Part shown: positions 34,620-44,018 of the stretch, in pieces | How the letters are laid out: every line of letters starts with the position of its first letter | Position numbering within the stretch: the first letter of the stretch is position 1 | NCBI GenBank assembly: GCA_017440935.1 | Contig: JAFSAO010000011.1 | Coordinates: 62,001-126,000, forward strand | Direction: 5' to 3' | DNA: 64,000 bases | Source: Opitutales bacterium | GTDB taxonomy: Bacteria; Verrucomicrobiota; Verrucomicrobiia; Opitutales; UBA953 | Made by a program: the position numbers and the translations under genes | The notes under the pieces: generated by a model | What the model saw: the letters and a program-made list of their open reading frames with translations, nothing else | The model's database searches: none | What the model was told of the DNA's origin: nothing

Positions 34620-35996
34620 TCAGAGCGCGCAGGGCGCCAGAACTGCGTCGCTCATGCCGTGAATAATTTTTTTGTCGGGAGGGCAAAACGTGCAAAGTGC
34701 GCCGCCGAGATGCACACGTTCCCGCGAAAATTCGTCGCGCACGACGAAATAGTATGGGCAAATGCGCACGCGCCCGAATGCGGGAACGGCATTTCCTTCG
34801 GCATCAAAAATCCGGAATTCCTTTTTCGCGGGTTTGTGAAAACGCTGAAGCACATAGAACGAGTTGCGTTCCCGCGCTCGGTTTAACGCGTTTTCCAGCG
34901 CCAGCGCCCAATCGCGTTGTGAAACATCCGTGCCGACGGTGACACTGCGCGCGCCCCACGCCGTTTCGTCAAATCCGCTCGCTTTGAGGACGAGTTCGCG
35001 GTCGCGTCTCCCTGCTGCCGCAAGCTCGCTCCAATTGCGAATCGCACGTCCGCCGACCGTCGGCGCGTGAAGCACGGCGCACGCCGGAAGTCCGTGTTCG
35101 GGGAGCGGTTCGACGAGCCACGTTTCGGGAACAATTTTTTTTATCAGCGAAAAATTTTTCTCTCCGAGTGTTTCGGTCCAGAACGGAAACAACGTCGGGT
35201 GATGCAGGAGCGCAAGCGCGGATTTTTCTTCCTGAAAAGGGCGCATCGGCGGTGTGACGACGACGTTCCCGCGTTCGGCGGCGGTAAAGAGCGCGTTCGC
35301 CGCATTCACGTTTCCCAAATCGAAAAGCTCGAAAAAACGGTAGAGCACGTCGATTTTTTTTCCGCGAAGAAAAACGCCGTTTTCGGAAATTTCCGTTTCG
35401 TTCGGGTGGCAGACGGAAATTTCCGCGCCTTGTGCGCGAAGCGTTTCGGCGAGCTGCTCAAATTCTGCGCGGTAGTCGTCCGCTTCATCGGAAACGGCGA
35501 TTGCGACACGGGAACGCGCCGCGCCGCGCGTTACGGCATCAAGAAAAAGTTGCGGCATCGCATCGGCGTTCCCGCACGCATAAAGCCGGTTGAGAAACGC
35601 CGTAAGCCCGATTCCTCCGGGAACGCTGTCGAGTTCCGTCAGCGCAAATCCGTCTTCGCAAACCAACAAATCCGGGCGAATTACGGGCGGGAGCGTTCCC
35701 GCGAGGGCGCGTGCGCTTTGGTGTGCGACAAGGCGAGGCGGTTTTCCGCGATTCAAAATTTCCGAGACCCACGGCGCGAACAGTTTTCCGTTACGCAGAA
35801 GCGAACGGTTTTCCGCCGAGGCGAGATAAAGTTTTTCGAGCGCTCGGTAAAAGGCGATTGCGGCGGTGCCGATATTTTCGAGTTCGGCGATTTCCTCCGG
35901 GGAAAGTCGGTAGGCATCTGGCGAAATTTTCCACGTTTTTTTTGCGAAAAATCCGCCGGATTCGAGCGCGTTTTTTATCGAACAAAAATCGGGCAT
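34620..35996 (-). CDS. ATP-grasp-like protein of unknown function
   Basis: I do not recognise a named family with certainty. The 458-residue product shows fragments compatible with a glutathionylspermidine-synthase-like or circularly permuted ATP-grasp fold: VIRPDLLVCEDGFALTELD, DVLYRFFELFD, FQEEKSALALLHHPTL, ELVLKASGFDETAWGARSV (a lysine-rich ATP-grasp-like strand) and YVLQRFHKPAKKEF. No signal peptide or membrane segment is seen. The start at 35996 (MPDFCSIKNAL) is chosen over 36035, which would prepend a basic 13-residue leader. The next gene is hisN-like on the same strand. Confidence 0.55.
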   Translation of the reverse strand: MPDFCSIKNALESGGFFAKKTWKISPDAYRLSPEEIAELENIGTAAIAFYRALEKLYLASAENRSLLRNGKLFAPWVSEILNRGKPPRLVAHQSARALAGTLPPVIRPDLLVCEDGFALTELDSVPGGIGLTAFLNRLYACGNADAMPQLFLDAVTRGAARSRVAIAVSDEADDYRAEFEQLAETLRAQGAEISVCHPNETEISENGVFLRGKKIDVLYRFFELFDLGNVNAANALFTAAERGNVVVTPPMRPFQEEKSALALLHHPTLFPFWTETLGEKNFSLIKKIVPETWLVEPLPEHGLPACAVLHAPTVGGRAIRNWSELAAAGRRDRELVLKASGFDETAWGARSVTVGTDVSQRDWALALENALNRARERNSFYVLQRFHKPAKKEFRIFDAEGNAVPAFGRVRICPYYFVVRDEFSRERVHLGGALCTFCPPDKKIIHGMSDAVLAPCAL

Positions 35997-36057
35997 CGGA
36001 TTTTTTTTTCGGTGCGGAGAAAACTTCGCGAACAAAGCCTTTGCGGGAACGGCGGAA

Positions 36058-36834
36058 TCATCTGTTGAGAATCGCGAGCGCTTCCGCGTGTAGGCGCGGG
36101 TTCGCGGCGAGAATGGATTTTGCGCCGAGCGCGGCGTTCCCGTTCCAGTCGGTCACCGTAGCTCCGGCTCCTTCAAGTATAGGTAAAAGCGGATACAAAT
36201 CCCACGGCGAAAGCACGGGATCCGCCATGACATCCGCACGACCGGCGGCAATCATCATGTAGGCGTAGCAGTCTCCCCAAGTGCGGAAAAGGCGTGCGCG
36301 GTGGAGCAGGGCGTTCCAGTTTTCGTTCGGATGCTCGGTTTCACAATCGTGTAAATCGGTGGTGAGCAAAAGCGCTTTGTCGACCGACGGCGTTTCGGAA
36401 ACGCGCACGCGGCGCCCGTTGTATTCGGTGATTTCCCCGTCGCCGATAATGCGTTCCCGCGTAATCGGTTGGTCAATAACACCGAGGCAGGGTTTTCCTT
36501 CGTGGAGCAACCCGAACAGAATTCCGTAAAGCGGCACGCGCGAGACAAAGGATTTTGTTCCGTCAATCGGGTCGAGCGACCAAACAAATTCCGCGTCCGT
36601 GTTTTCGTTTCCGAATTCTTCTCCGATAATGCCATGGCTCGGGAACGCGGCGTGAATCATTTCGCGTAAGCGGCGCTCACATTCTTTGTCGGCGACGGTA
36701 ACGGGCGAGCCGTCCGGTTTAACTTCGATTTCCGTGTGTTCGAGCGCGTGGTAGCCGGCGACAATTTCGCGGGCGGTATCGGCAAGCGTTCCCGCAAAGG
36801 TTTTCAGTTCAATCAGATGTTTTTCGGAAAGCAT
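36058..36834 (-). CDS. hisN: Inositol-monophosphatase-family phosphatase (histidinol-phosphatase-like)
   Basis: The 258-residue protein has the metal-binding motifs of the IMPase superfamily: GEEFG, LDPIDGTKSFV and WDLYPLLPILEGAGATVTDWNG near the C-terminus. Several bacterial histidinol-phosphate phosphatases (HisN) are of this type, as are CysQ and SuhB; the WDLYPLLPILEGAG form and PVTVADKECER fit HisN. No other his genes are present, so the substrate is inferred. The protein lies between two unrelated genes on the same strand, 61-84 bases apart. Confidence 0.8.
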   Translation of the reverse strand: MLSEKHLIELKTFAGTLADTAREIVAGYHALEHTEIEVKPDGSPVTVADKECERRLREMIHAAFPSHGIIGEEFGNENTDAEFVWSLDPIDGTKSFVSRVPLYGILFGLLHEGKPCLGVIDQPITRERIIGDGEITEYNGRRVRVSETPSVDKALLLTTDLHDCETEHPNENWNALLHRARLFRTWGDCYAYMMIAAGRADVMADPVLSPWDLYPLLPILEGAGATVTDWNGNAALGAKSILAANPRLHAEALAILNR

Positions 36835-36918
36835 ATTTTGAGCATCGGATAATTCAGCTTTTGCCGCAAATGTAAATTCGTCCGAAAACCCTCAACTTTT
36901 CTGCTTCCCCGCACCCAA

Positions 36919-37917
36919 CTATTTTCTCACTCCGCAGAGCACCTGAAAGGCGTGCCCCATTTTTGCCGGGTGAATCAGTTCGACGAGTTTTCCGCGTTCC
37001 CGTGCGGCTTCCGGTGTCGTTCCCGTCAAAATTTCCTCCACGCCGCGCAAAGCATATTTCATGAAAAAACTTTCCTGCCGCAGAGGCGGAGATGAGCGGA
37101 ATCCGCACGCGTCAAAAACCGCGCGAAGCCTGTCCCACAGGACGTGGCAGGTCAAATCCCGTTCGCCCGGATCTTGCGTGAGTGCGTTGCTCTGCGTGTG
37201 GCGGAAATACGCGCGTGCCGTTCCTTCGGGAAATGTGTCGAGGCAATCGGCGAGCGTTTTTCCGTAGTCGGGAAAAATCGCGGCTCCGCGCCAGCTTCCG
37301 CCGAGAATTTTTTGCAAAAGCGTTTCCGCATCGAGCGAAATATCGAGATGCCAGCCGTCGTCTGCGGGAACGGCGGTTTTTTCGGCAAAGGATTTCAGCG
37401 CGGGGGAGGAGAGTTCGTCGAGTCGCGTTTCCCGCCATGTTTCGGGTGCGTCCGGATTTTCTTCCACGCCGATTTCAATCCACGTTCCCGCGTGGGAAAC
37501 GAGGCGGTGAAACGGTTGCGCGTCGAGCAATTCGTTGGCGACGACGACGGATTTTTCCGGAATTTCAAAATTTTCGCCGACGCGCACCGTGCGGATTTCC
37601 CGAAAAAATTGGCGCTCGTTTTCAAAGTGTGTTTGCCCGGGTTCGGCACCGATTTCCACGAGCGTGTAATCGCGCAAATTTTCCGTTTCGCCGAGCAGAT
37701 TTTGCGCGGCGTGGCGCATCAGTTTTCCGAAAATTCCGCCGAGGCTTGCCGCCGTGTAAAAGTCCGTTCCCGCGTTGCGTCCGACGCGTTCCCGCGCTCG
37801 GCGGTAGTAGCCGAATTCCGGATCGAAGAGCGCGATTTCGGAAAAATCCCGAAAACTCATTTTCCCGCCGTTTTGTGCCGCGCGGGAACGAAGAATTTCG
37901 TGAATGTTTTTCCTCAT
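36919..37917 (-). CDS. MidA/NDUFAF7-like SAM-dependent methyltransferase (DUF185)
   Basis: The 332-residue product begins MRKNIHEILRSRAAQNG and has the DUF185 pattern: MSFRDFSEIALFDPEFGYY near the N-terminus, DFYTAASLGGIFGKLM, EIGAEPGQT, VVANELLDAQPFHRL and IFPDYG. Relatives methylate an arginine of a complex I subunit in mitochondria, and the bacterial role is uncertain. The start at 37917 avoids overlap with the LpxR gene ending at 37941 and fits the family N-terminus. It lies directly downstream of lpxR and may be co-transcribed. Confidence 0.85.
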   Translation of the reverse strand: MRKNIHEILRSRAAQNGGKMSFRDFSEIALFDPEFGYYRRARERVGRNAGTDFYTAASLGGIFGKLMRHAAQNLLGETENLRDYTLVEIGAEPGQTHFENERQFFREIRTVRVGENFEIPEKSVVVANELLDAQPFHRLVSHAGTWIEIGVEENPDAPETWRETRLDELSSPALKSFAEKTAVPADDGWHLDISLDAETLLQKILGGSWRGAAIFPDYGKTLADCLDTFPEGTARAYFRHTQSNALTQDPGERDLTCHVLWDRLRAVFDACGFRSSPPLRQESFFMKYALRGVEEILTGTTPEAARERGKLVELIHPAKMGHAFQVLCGVRK

Positions 37918-37940
37918 GTCCGAATTTTTTTCAAAAGTTA

Positions 37941-38933
37941 TCAGAAAAACATCGTGCATTTAACGCCGCCGTAGGCGAAGAAATCTTCGTCCTGCGAGGA
38001 GAAATCTTTCGAGCGAAACGCTTGGTAGGCGGAAATCATCCAACGGTCGTAAATCGCACAAATCCCGATTGAGAACTGCGCGACGAGCGGATAGGCGTAA
38101 ATGTCGGCATCGCGGTCGTTGTTGCCGGTGAGCGTTTTGTCCCAAAGCACGGCGTCGCCTTGAATGTCAAAAAATCCGTAAATTGAGCGGTTTACTTTCG
38201 GGTCGAATGTGACGGACGAGCTTTGGCGCATACTTTGCAAGCCGAAATCTTTCGGCAAATTCCAGCCGAAGCGAAATTCCGTTCCCGCAGAAAAAATCCC
38301 GCGCAGATTGCCGAGCGTGCCGAATCCGTGGAGAATTGCGTCCGCCGCGAACGCGCCGTTCCCGCATTCTCCGCAAAGCATGATGCGGTGGCGCACGTCG
38401 CCGATGGCTTGTCCGACGATGCGTTTGTGCACTTGCGTGTCCCAGCCGGCGGGGCGGATTTCCTCAATCATGCGATGATATTCTTTTTGCGTCTGTTCGG
38501 CGAGTGACCATTCGCCCGTCGCACCGATTTGAATTTCTTGGGAAAATGCGGTTCGATTATTGTCGTTCCACGCATTACCGAAGGAAAAATAAAGATACCC
38601 GGCATACGGATGGTCTTTGGAATCGGGAATTTTCGCTTCACGGTCCTTCGGCGTATAAATTTCCTGCCCGATGGAGAAAAACGGCGTAATGCCGTGAATG
38701 TCTTCTTCAAGCGTGAGGGCGATGCGCGTGTGATTCGTGTAGTATTTGTCCGACCACTTGCCCCAGTAGTCGTTTTCGTCCAAGAGCGAAAGCGATGCGC
38801 GTGTGGTTTTCGATTTCGCGGGAACGTTGTCGGCGGCGGAGCTTTGCCCGGCGTTCGCACTTGTCGCACAAAGCGCAAAACACGCGCCGAGAGTAAAAGT
38901 TTTTTTCAATTCTGGGGAGAAGAGGGTGCTCAT
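37941..38933 (-). CDS. lpxR: LpxR-like lipid A 3'-O-deacylase (DUF2219)
   Basis: LpxR enzymes are outer-membrane barrels that remove the 3' acyloxyacyl chain of lipid A and soften innate immune recognition. The 330-residue protein has a signal peptide ending near ATSANAG, then ENDYWGKWSDKYYTNHTRIAL, corresponding to the conserved NDxxxxTDRYYTNG region, and the characteristic DHPYAGYLYF, where the family has DRPYAG. Odd-residue aromatic strands fill the rest and the C-terminus ends in Phe-Phe. The spacer to the divergent lipoprotein gene carries three genome words. Confidence 0.85.
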   Translation of the reverse strand: MSTLFSPELKKTFTLGACFALCATSANAGQSSAADNVPAKSKTTRASLSLLDENDYWGKWSDKYYTNHTRIALTLEEDIHGITPFFSIGQEIYTPKDREAKIPDSKDHPYAGYLYFSFGNAWNDNNRTAFSQEIQIGATGEWSLAEQTQKEYHRMIEEIRPAGWDTQVHKRIVGQAIGDVRHRIMLCGECGNGAFAADAILHGFGTLGNLRGIFSAGTEFRFGWNLPKDFGLQSMRQSSSVTFDPKVNRSIYGFFDIQGDAVLWDKTLTGNNDRDADIYAYPLVAQFSIGICAIYDRWMISAYQAFRSKDFSSQDEDFFAYGGVKCTMFF

Positions 38934-39134
38934 AAAATATGCGAAATTCTAAAAAAGGCGTTTCGTTCCCGCAAAGCGAAAAACCGGGACTTTCGTTGCT
39001 CGCCAATCGCGAATCTTGAGTTCCGCATTCCGATGTGCGTTCCGTGGTTCAGAAAAGTTCGCACGTTCCCGCGAAGCATTCCGAAGAAAAAACGGTTGCG
39101 AGCGTATCCCGTTCCCGCGAAAATACGCGCAATC

Positions 39135-39455
39135 ATGAAAAAGTTTTTTCTCCCGATTTTGACAGGTGCTGCCGCTTTGCTTTTTTCTGCCTGCAACCCG
39201 CTTTCGTATCTTATGCTCTACGGTTATTCGTCCGCGGACAAACCGGACGATATTGCCGATCGCCGCATGACGGAACTTGAAAACGCCCGTGCCGAGCGTA
39301 TGCGCGCCAATCCCAATTACCGTGATTCCGAAATCGAAGCCTACAATCGGGCACGCGGCATCACGGAAACGCCGGAAAATATCGACACGCGTCCGGTGAC
39401 TACTGAGGAACTCCGCGCGCGCATGGAAAAACAGGCGCGGGAACGCCGAAAGTAA
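39135..39455 (+). CDS. Small lipoprotein of unknown function
   Basis: The 106-residue product begins MKKFFLPILTGAAALLFSACNP, a lipoprotein signal with lipobox FSAC (Cys20), and continues with a short charged helix-rich region (RRMTELENARAERMRANPNY). No domain is recognised. The start at 39135 is set by this signal; the same frame is open far upstream without a plausible start. It is divergent from lpxR and followed after 96 bases by oppB. Placement in the outer membrane is likely, as the +2 residue is Asn. Confidence 0.8.
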   Translation: MKKFFLPILTGAAALLFSACNPLSYLMLYGYSSADKPDDIADRRMTELENARAERMRANPNYRDSEIEAYNRARGITETPENIDTRPVTTEELRARMEKQARERRK

Positions 39456-39551
39456 TTTCGTAAAAAACCGGGAAAACGAACGTCGTCGGCTTGTGTCGCG
39501 GCGTTTGCGTTTTTTTGCGGGAATTTTTCAAAACTTTTTTCGTCTCTTTGC

Positions 39552-40469
39552 GTGTTTCGTTTCGTCCTAAAACGTTTGCTGGAAGCCGTTCCCGTGCTTC
39601 TCGTCGTGGCGACTCTGGCGTTTTTTCTCGCCCGATTCGCTCCCGGCGGGCCGTTTGACGAAGAACGTGCGCTCCCGCCCGCCGTCAAGGCGCAGATGGA
39701 TGCGCATTACGGCTTGGACAAACCGCTTGCGGAGCAATATTTCCGCTTTTTGAAAAATCTTGCGCAGGGCGAGCTCGGTCCGTCGTATAAATATCACGGG
39801 TGGGACGTTGACGAACTGATTGCGGATCGCGTTCCGACGTCGCTTGCGCTCGGCGCGGGAGCGCTTGTTTTCGCGCTTGCCGTCGGAATTCCGCTCGGCG
39901 CCGTCGCTTCGGTGAAGCCGAATTCGTGGCTGGACCGTTTGCCGACGGGAATGGCGACTGTCGGGATTTGTTTGCCCACGTTCGTGGTCGGGCCGCTTCT
40001 GGTTTTGATTTTTTCGACATGGCTCGGCTGGTTCAACGCGTCGGGTTGGAACTCGCCGTCGGATTTTGTGTTGCCTGCCGTGACGCTCGGGCTTGCTTAT
40101 GCCGCTCCCGTGGCGCGCCTGATGCGCGGCGCGATGCTGGAAGTGCGCTCGCAGGACTACATGAAAACGGCGAAGGCGAAAGGGCTTTCTCCCGCGCGGA
40201 TTTATTTCGTTCACGGTTTGCGCAACGCGTTGCTTCCCGTCGTAACCTACATCGGCCCGACGGCTGCCGGGCTGATTTCCGGTTCGTTTGTCGTGGAGTC
40301 GATGTTCAATGTTCCCGGTCTCGGGCAGTTTTTTGTCAAAGCCGCGTTCAATCGTGATTTTACGATGATTGTCGGGACGGTTTTGTTTTATGCGGCTGTC
40401 TTGGTGGCGCTCAACCTGCTTGCGGAAATTGTTCTCGTGAAACTCAATCCGCGTTTGAAATACGAGTGA
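39552..40469 (+). CDS. oppB: Peptide ABC transporter permease, OppB/DppB type
   Basis: The 305-residue protein has six hydrophobic segments and the pattern of OppB/DppB inner-membrane permeases: FLARFAPGGPFD, YFRFLKNLAQGELGPSY, and the EAA loop LMRGAMLEVRSQDYMKTAKAKG that docks the ATPase. The start is GTG 39552 (MFRFVLKRLLEAVP). It is 35 bases upstream of oppC. Neither a periplasmic binding protein nor ATPases (OppA, OppD, OppF) lie nearby, so they must be encoded elsewhere. The TonB and OPT/POT genes support peptide use by this organism. Confidence 0.93.
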   Translation: MFRFVLKRLLEAVPVLLVVATLAFFLARFAPGGPFDEERALPPAVKAQMDAHYGLDKPLAEQYFRFLKNLAQGELGPSYKYHGWDVDELIADRVPTSLALGAGALVFALAVGIPLGAVASVKPNSWLDRLPTGMATVGICLPTFVVGPLLVLIFSTWLGWFNASGWNSPSDFVLPAVTLGLAYAAPVARLMRGAMLEVRSQDYMKTAKAKGLSPARIYFVHGLRNALLPVVTYIGPTAAGLISGSFVVESMFNVPGLGQFFVKAAFNRDFTMIVGTVLFYAAVLVALNLLAEIVLVKLNPRLKYE

Positions 40470-40504
40470 AGGATTAAGAATTAGGGAGAGAAAGAAAATT
40501 TTTC

Positions 40505-41386
40505 GTGAAAAAAGATTTAAAAACGGCAAAAGTTTGTGAAAGCGGCGCGGCGGTTTCCCCGTTGCGGCGTTCGCTTGAGCGTTTTTGTGAAAACCGCTCG
40601 GCGGTGTGCGCGGGAACGTTTGTTTTGCTGATGCTTGTCGTTTGCGGCGCGGCGGATTTTTTGGCGCCGTATCCGTTTGAAGCGCAGGATTTGAATCTCG
40701 GCGCGGCGGGACCGTCGCGGGAACACTGGCTCGGGACGGATACGCTCGGGCGCGATGTGCTTTCCCGCCTGCTTTACGGCGGACAAATTTCGCTCAAAGT
40801 CGGGCTCATTGCAACCGCCGTTTCCTGCGCAATCGGCGTCGGTTTCGGAATGCTCGCAGGTTGGCTCGGCGGCGTGCGCGACAGTGTAATGATGCGTTTC
40901 GTCGATATTTTATACGCACTTCCGTTTACGCTTTTCGTCATTTTGCTGACCGTGCTTTTCGGGCAGGAAATGTGGCTGATTTACGTCGCCATCGGCGCAA
41001 TTTCATGGCTGACGATGGCGCGTATCGTGCGCAACCAGACGCGGGAACTGCGGACTCAGGCGTTTGTCGAAGCCGCAATTTGTATGGGGCAATCAACGCG
41101 GAAAATCATGGCGCGCCACCTTTTGCCGAATCTTTTGGGAACCGTGATTGTTTATGCGACGCTGACCGTGCCCGGTGTGATGCTTATGGAAGCGTTTATC
41201 AGTTTTCTCGGGCTCGGCGTGAAGCCGCCGATGACTTCGTGGGGACTGATGATTAAGGAAGGTGCGGATGTTATGCAGGATTATCCGTGGCTTTTGTTGT
41301 TTCCGGGCGCTTTTTTCGCGGGAACGCTTTTCGCGCTGAATCTTTTCGGAGACGGTTTGCGCGACGCGTTTGACCCGAAAAAATAA
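40505..41386 (+). CDS. oppC: Peptide ABC transporter permease, OppC/DppC type
   Basis: The 293-residue permease begins at GTG 40505. It contains HWLGTDTLGRDVLSRLLYGG, the standard OppC motif, ARIVRNQTRELRTQAFVEAA as the EAA loop, and SFLGLGVKPPMTSWGLMI near the end. With OppB it would form the channel of a dipeptide/oligopeptide importer. A purine-rich spacer (GAAGGATTAAGAATTAGGG) precedes it, akin to other such spacers in the window. A bidirectional hairpin separates it from the convergent SNF2 helicase gene. Confidence 0.93.
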   Translation: MKKDLKTAKVCESGAAVSPLRRSLERFCENRSAVCAGTFVLLMLVVCGAADFLAPYPFEAQDLNLGAAGPSREHWLGTDTLGRDVLSRLLYGGQISLKVGLIATAVSCAIGVGFGMLAGWLGGVRDSVMMRFVDILYALPFTLFVILLTVLFGQEMWLIYVAIGAISWLTMARIVRNQTRELRTQAFVEAAICMGQSTRKIMARHLLPNLLGTVIVYATLTVPGVMLMEAFISFLGLGVKPPMTSWGLMIKEGADVMQDYPWLLLFPGAFFAGTLFALNLFGDGLRDAFDPKK

Positions 41387-41411
41387 AGCGGCGGAAGCGC
41401 TCCCGCCGTTT
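41386..41411. terminator. Bidirectional terminator between oppC and SNF2 helicase
   Basis: AAGCGGCGG (41386-41394) pairs, with one G-T, with CCGCCGTTT (41403-41411) around an eight-base loop. It lies between two convergent genes, directly after the oppC stop. Confidence 0.7.
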
Positions 41412-41422
41412 CATTCGTTTTC

Positions 41423-43975
41423 TTATTCGCTGAGCGCAATGAGCGATTCGAGCGAAGGATAGTGGCTCGCCCAGTCGGACATATCGGGAAGCGCACCGAC
41501 GAGCGTGTCAAACATCGCGCGCTTACTCTGCTTGAGTTTTTCGATGCGCTCTTCAATCGTTCCCGCCGCAACCATGCGGTAGACAAACACGCGGCGCGTT
41601 TGCCCGATGCGGTGGACGCGGTCTATCGCCTGTTCTTCGACGGCGGGATTCCACCACGGGTCGAGCAGGAAAACGTATTCCGCGCTGTGAAGCGTAAGTC
41701 CGGTGCCGCCGGCGCGCAAACTGACGAGGAAAATCCCCGCGCCCTCGCGTTCCTGAAATTCGCGGACGGGTGTCGCGCGGTCGAGCGTTTTTCCCGTGAG
41801 CGTGAAAACGGGCGTTCCCGCAAAGCGTTTTGCGATGGCTTCGCGAGCGCGGTCGAGCAGGGAAACGAATTGGGAAAACACGACGACTTTGCCGCCGTTG
41901 TCGATAATTTCTTCGAGGCGATCGAGCAACACCGTGATTTTTCCCGAAAAATCGACGGGCAGGGCGGATTGTCCGGGCAAAAGCGCGGGATCGCACGCCG
42001 CCTGACGCAACCGCATGAGCAGGGTGAGAAGATTGGTCGGGTTTTGCGAAAGGTTTTGGCTGACGCTTTCGCCCGCCGGCGCGGAGGCGAGTCCTTCCCG
42101 CACGATTTGTTCGTAGCGTTCCCGCTGTTCCGGCGTGAGCGGACAATGCAAAACGGTTTGCACTTTTTCCGGAAGTTCGCGGGCAACTTCCTGCTTTGTG
42201 CGGCGGAGAATAAAGGGCGCGATTTGCGTTTTGAGTTTTTCCAGCGCGTAGGCATCGTCCGGGTCGGCGAGCTCGTTTTCGAGCGTGGCACGGCGTCCGA
42301 GCAAGCCCGGCATGAGGAAGCGAAAAACCGTCCAGAGGTCGAGGTGTCGGTTTTCAATCGGCGTTCCCGTGAGCGCGAGGCGCTTGTCGGCAACGATTTT
42401 CAGGCAAACCTGCGTGATTTTCGCCTGCGGATTTTTGATATATTGGGCCTCGTCGAGCACGGCGCAGGAAAATCTTTTTTTCGGCAAAAGTTCTGCGTGA
42501 ATGCGTAACATTCCGTAGCTCGAAAGCCAAATGTGCGGTTTCGTTCCCGCGGCTGTTTTTCCCGCGCGCCGCTTAAAATCCCCGTCCGCGCCGAGAACGC
42601 ACACGGAAAGTTGCGGAAAAAATTTGCGGATTTCGCTTTTCCAGACGGGAATGACGCTCGCCGGGCAAACGATGAGCGCGGGACGGCGCGTCGTCGTATC
42701 GAGCGAGAGCAACGCAAGCGTCTGTAGCGTTTTCCCCAAGCCCATTTCGTCCGCGAGCAGGGGATGCGCGCCGCGCGCGAACATTTGTCGAATCCACGCC
42801 ACGCCGCGTGCCTGATACGGGCGCAAAAATTCCGGCAAGCCGGCGGGTGTTTCGGGTTCTTTCAGAAAATTTCTCCGCCAACTGCGCAGTTTCGCGTCGG
42901 GAACGAGCGTATCGTTTTCCCCGCTTCGGAAGAGCGAAAGTAACGTGTAGACGGGAATGCCGTGCGTGGAGGCGTCCGGCCAATCGTCGGCGATGGTGCG
43001 CGTGCTTGTGCGAAGGCGGACAATGCCGCGCCCGGGCAAAAAGACGTTTTCTCCGCGATGCTTGAGCAAGGTCCGGATTTCGGAGGCGGAAAATGCGTTC
43101 CCGTCGAGGGAAAAATCCCATTCGAGTCCGAACGCATTGCCCGATTCTGCGCTAAGGCGAAGTCGCGCGTCGATTTCACGCACCGAGCGGGAAAATGAGC
43201 CGATTTCGAGCCCGGCTTCGATACTGAAACGCTTTTGCCAGACCGGAAAGAATTCGTTGACGAAGCGCGTTGCCTGCGCCGTTCCCGCGAGCACATAGGC
43301 GTCACGTTCGGATTTGAAAACGAAGCCGGATTTGCGCGCGGCGGCGACGAGGCGAATGAGCTGTTCTCGCTCGCCGGGCGTTAGGATTTTCTGCGCGTCA
43401 TCGGTTTTCAGCGCGGATTCTTTTTTCCCGGCGGAGTCAAACCATTCGGCGGAAAAGGAAAGTTCGTTTTCTCCGGAGGAAAAAATCAGGCGAAGCTCGC
43501 GGTCGGGGCGCGTCGGCACGGGAACGGCGGATTCCGGCTTTTTTTCTTCCGGGGAATTTTCTTTTGCTGCTGATTTTTCGCCGTCGGCGGAAAGCGGCAA
43601 ATTCGGATATTCCGAGGCAACAAACTCTTCGATAACGTAGAGTCCGGCAACGGCGAAAGGCGCGGATTCCCGGCGCGGCGCGGACGAGCTGCTGCGCCAA
43701 TGGATATTTCCGTTTTCGTCAAAATCAAAAAGGATTTGTAGAAATGACGACGGCGTCGCCGCGGGAACGCGGAAAATTACGGCGGCATCTTCCGCACCGA
43801 GAATGATTTCCGAGATTTTGGATTCGCGGTAAATGCGGCGTCCGGTGTAGAGCGCGTCTTCGGTGAAAAGATTTTCCCAGTCCGAAACCGGATCGGACGC
43901 AAGGCGTTCACCCCAGAGCGCAAGCGCTTTGAGAGAAAACGACTTTTTCGTCGGCGGCGTGTAAGGTTCGGACAT
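41423..43975 (-). CDS. SNF2-family DNA-dependent ATPase/helicase
   Basis: The 850-residue protein has an N-terminal region of about 380 residues without a clear domain, with SWI2-like fragments, then a SNF2 helicase: LRPYQARGVAWIRQM, Walker A DEMGLGKT (409-416), DEAQ (508-511), LTGTPIENR (about 535-543), and the C-terminal half with ALRAGGTGLTLHSAEYVFLLDPWWNPAVEEQAIDRVHRIGQT. Bacterial relatives (RapA- or HelS-like) act on RNA polymerase or DNA. The N-terminal part is richer in Ala/Glu/Ser than the family norm. It is convergent with oppC and downstream of tgt on the same strand. Confidence 0.92.
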   Translation of the reverse strand: MSEPYTPPTKKSFSLKALALWGERLASDPVSDWENLFTEDALYTGRRIYRESKISEIILGAEDAAVIFRVPAATPSSFLQILFDFDENGNIHWRSSSSAPRRESAPFAVAGLYVIEEFVASEYPNLPLSADGEKSAAKENSPEEKKPESAVPVPTRPDRELRLIFSSGENELSFSAEWFDSAGKKESALKTDDAQKILTPGEREQLIRLVAAARKSGFVFKSERDAYVLAGTAQATRFVNEFFPVWQKRFSIEAGLEIGSFSRSVREIDARLRLSAESGNAFGLEWDFSLDGNAFSASEIRTLLKHRGENVFLPGRGIVRLRTSTRTIADDWPDASTHGIPVYTLLSLFRSGENDTLVPDAKLRSWRRNFLKEPETPAGLPEFLRPYQARGVAWIRQMFARGAHPLLADEMGLGKTLQTLALLSLDTTTRRPALIVCPASVIPVWKSEIRKFFPQLSVCVLGADGDFKRRAGKTAAGTKPHIWLSSYGMLRIHAELLPKKRFSCAVLDEAQYIKNPQAKITQVCLKIVADKRLALTGTPIENRHLDLWTVFRFLMPGLLGRRATLENELADPDDAYALEKLKTQIAPFILRRTKQEVARELPEKVQTVLHCPLTPEQRERYEQIVREGLASAPAGESVSQNLSQNPTNLLTLLMRLRQAACDPALLPGQSALPVDFSGKITVLLDRLEEIIDNGGKVVVFSQFVSLLDRAREAIAKRFAGTPVFTLTGKTLDRATPVREFQEREGAGIFLVSLRAGGTGLTLHSAEYVFLLDPWWNPAVEEQAIDRVHRIGQTRRVFVYRMVAAGTIEERIEKLKQSKRAMFDTLVGALPDMSDWASHYPSLESLIALSE

Positions 43976-44018
43976 TGGTTTAACTGTTGGGTTTTAACGT
44001 TCCCTCTTTTTCACTTTT

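Noticed and set aside
38529-39134. N-terminal extension of the small lipoprotein by about 200 residues
   Set aside because: The frame is open but overlaps the lpxR gene antisense, and a good lipoprotein signal begins at 39135.
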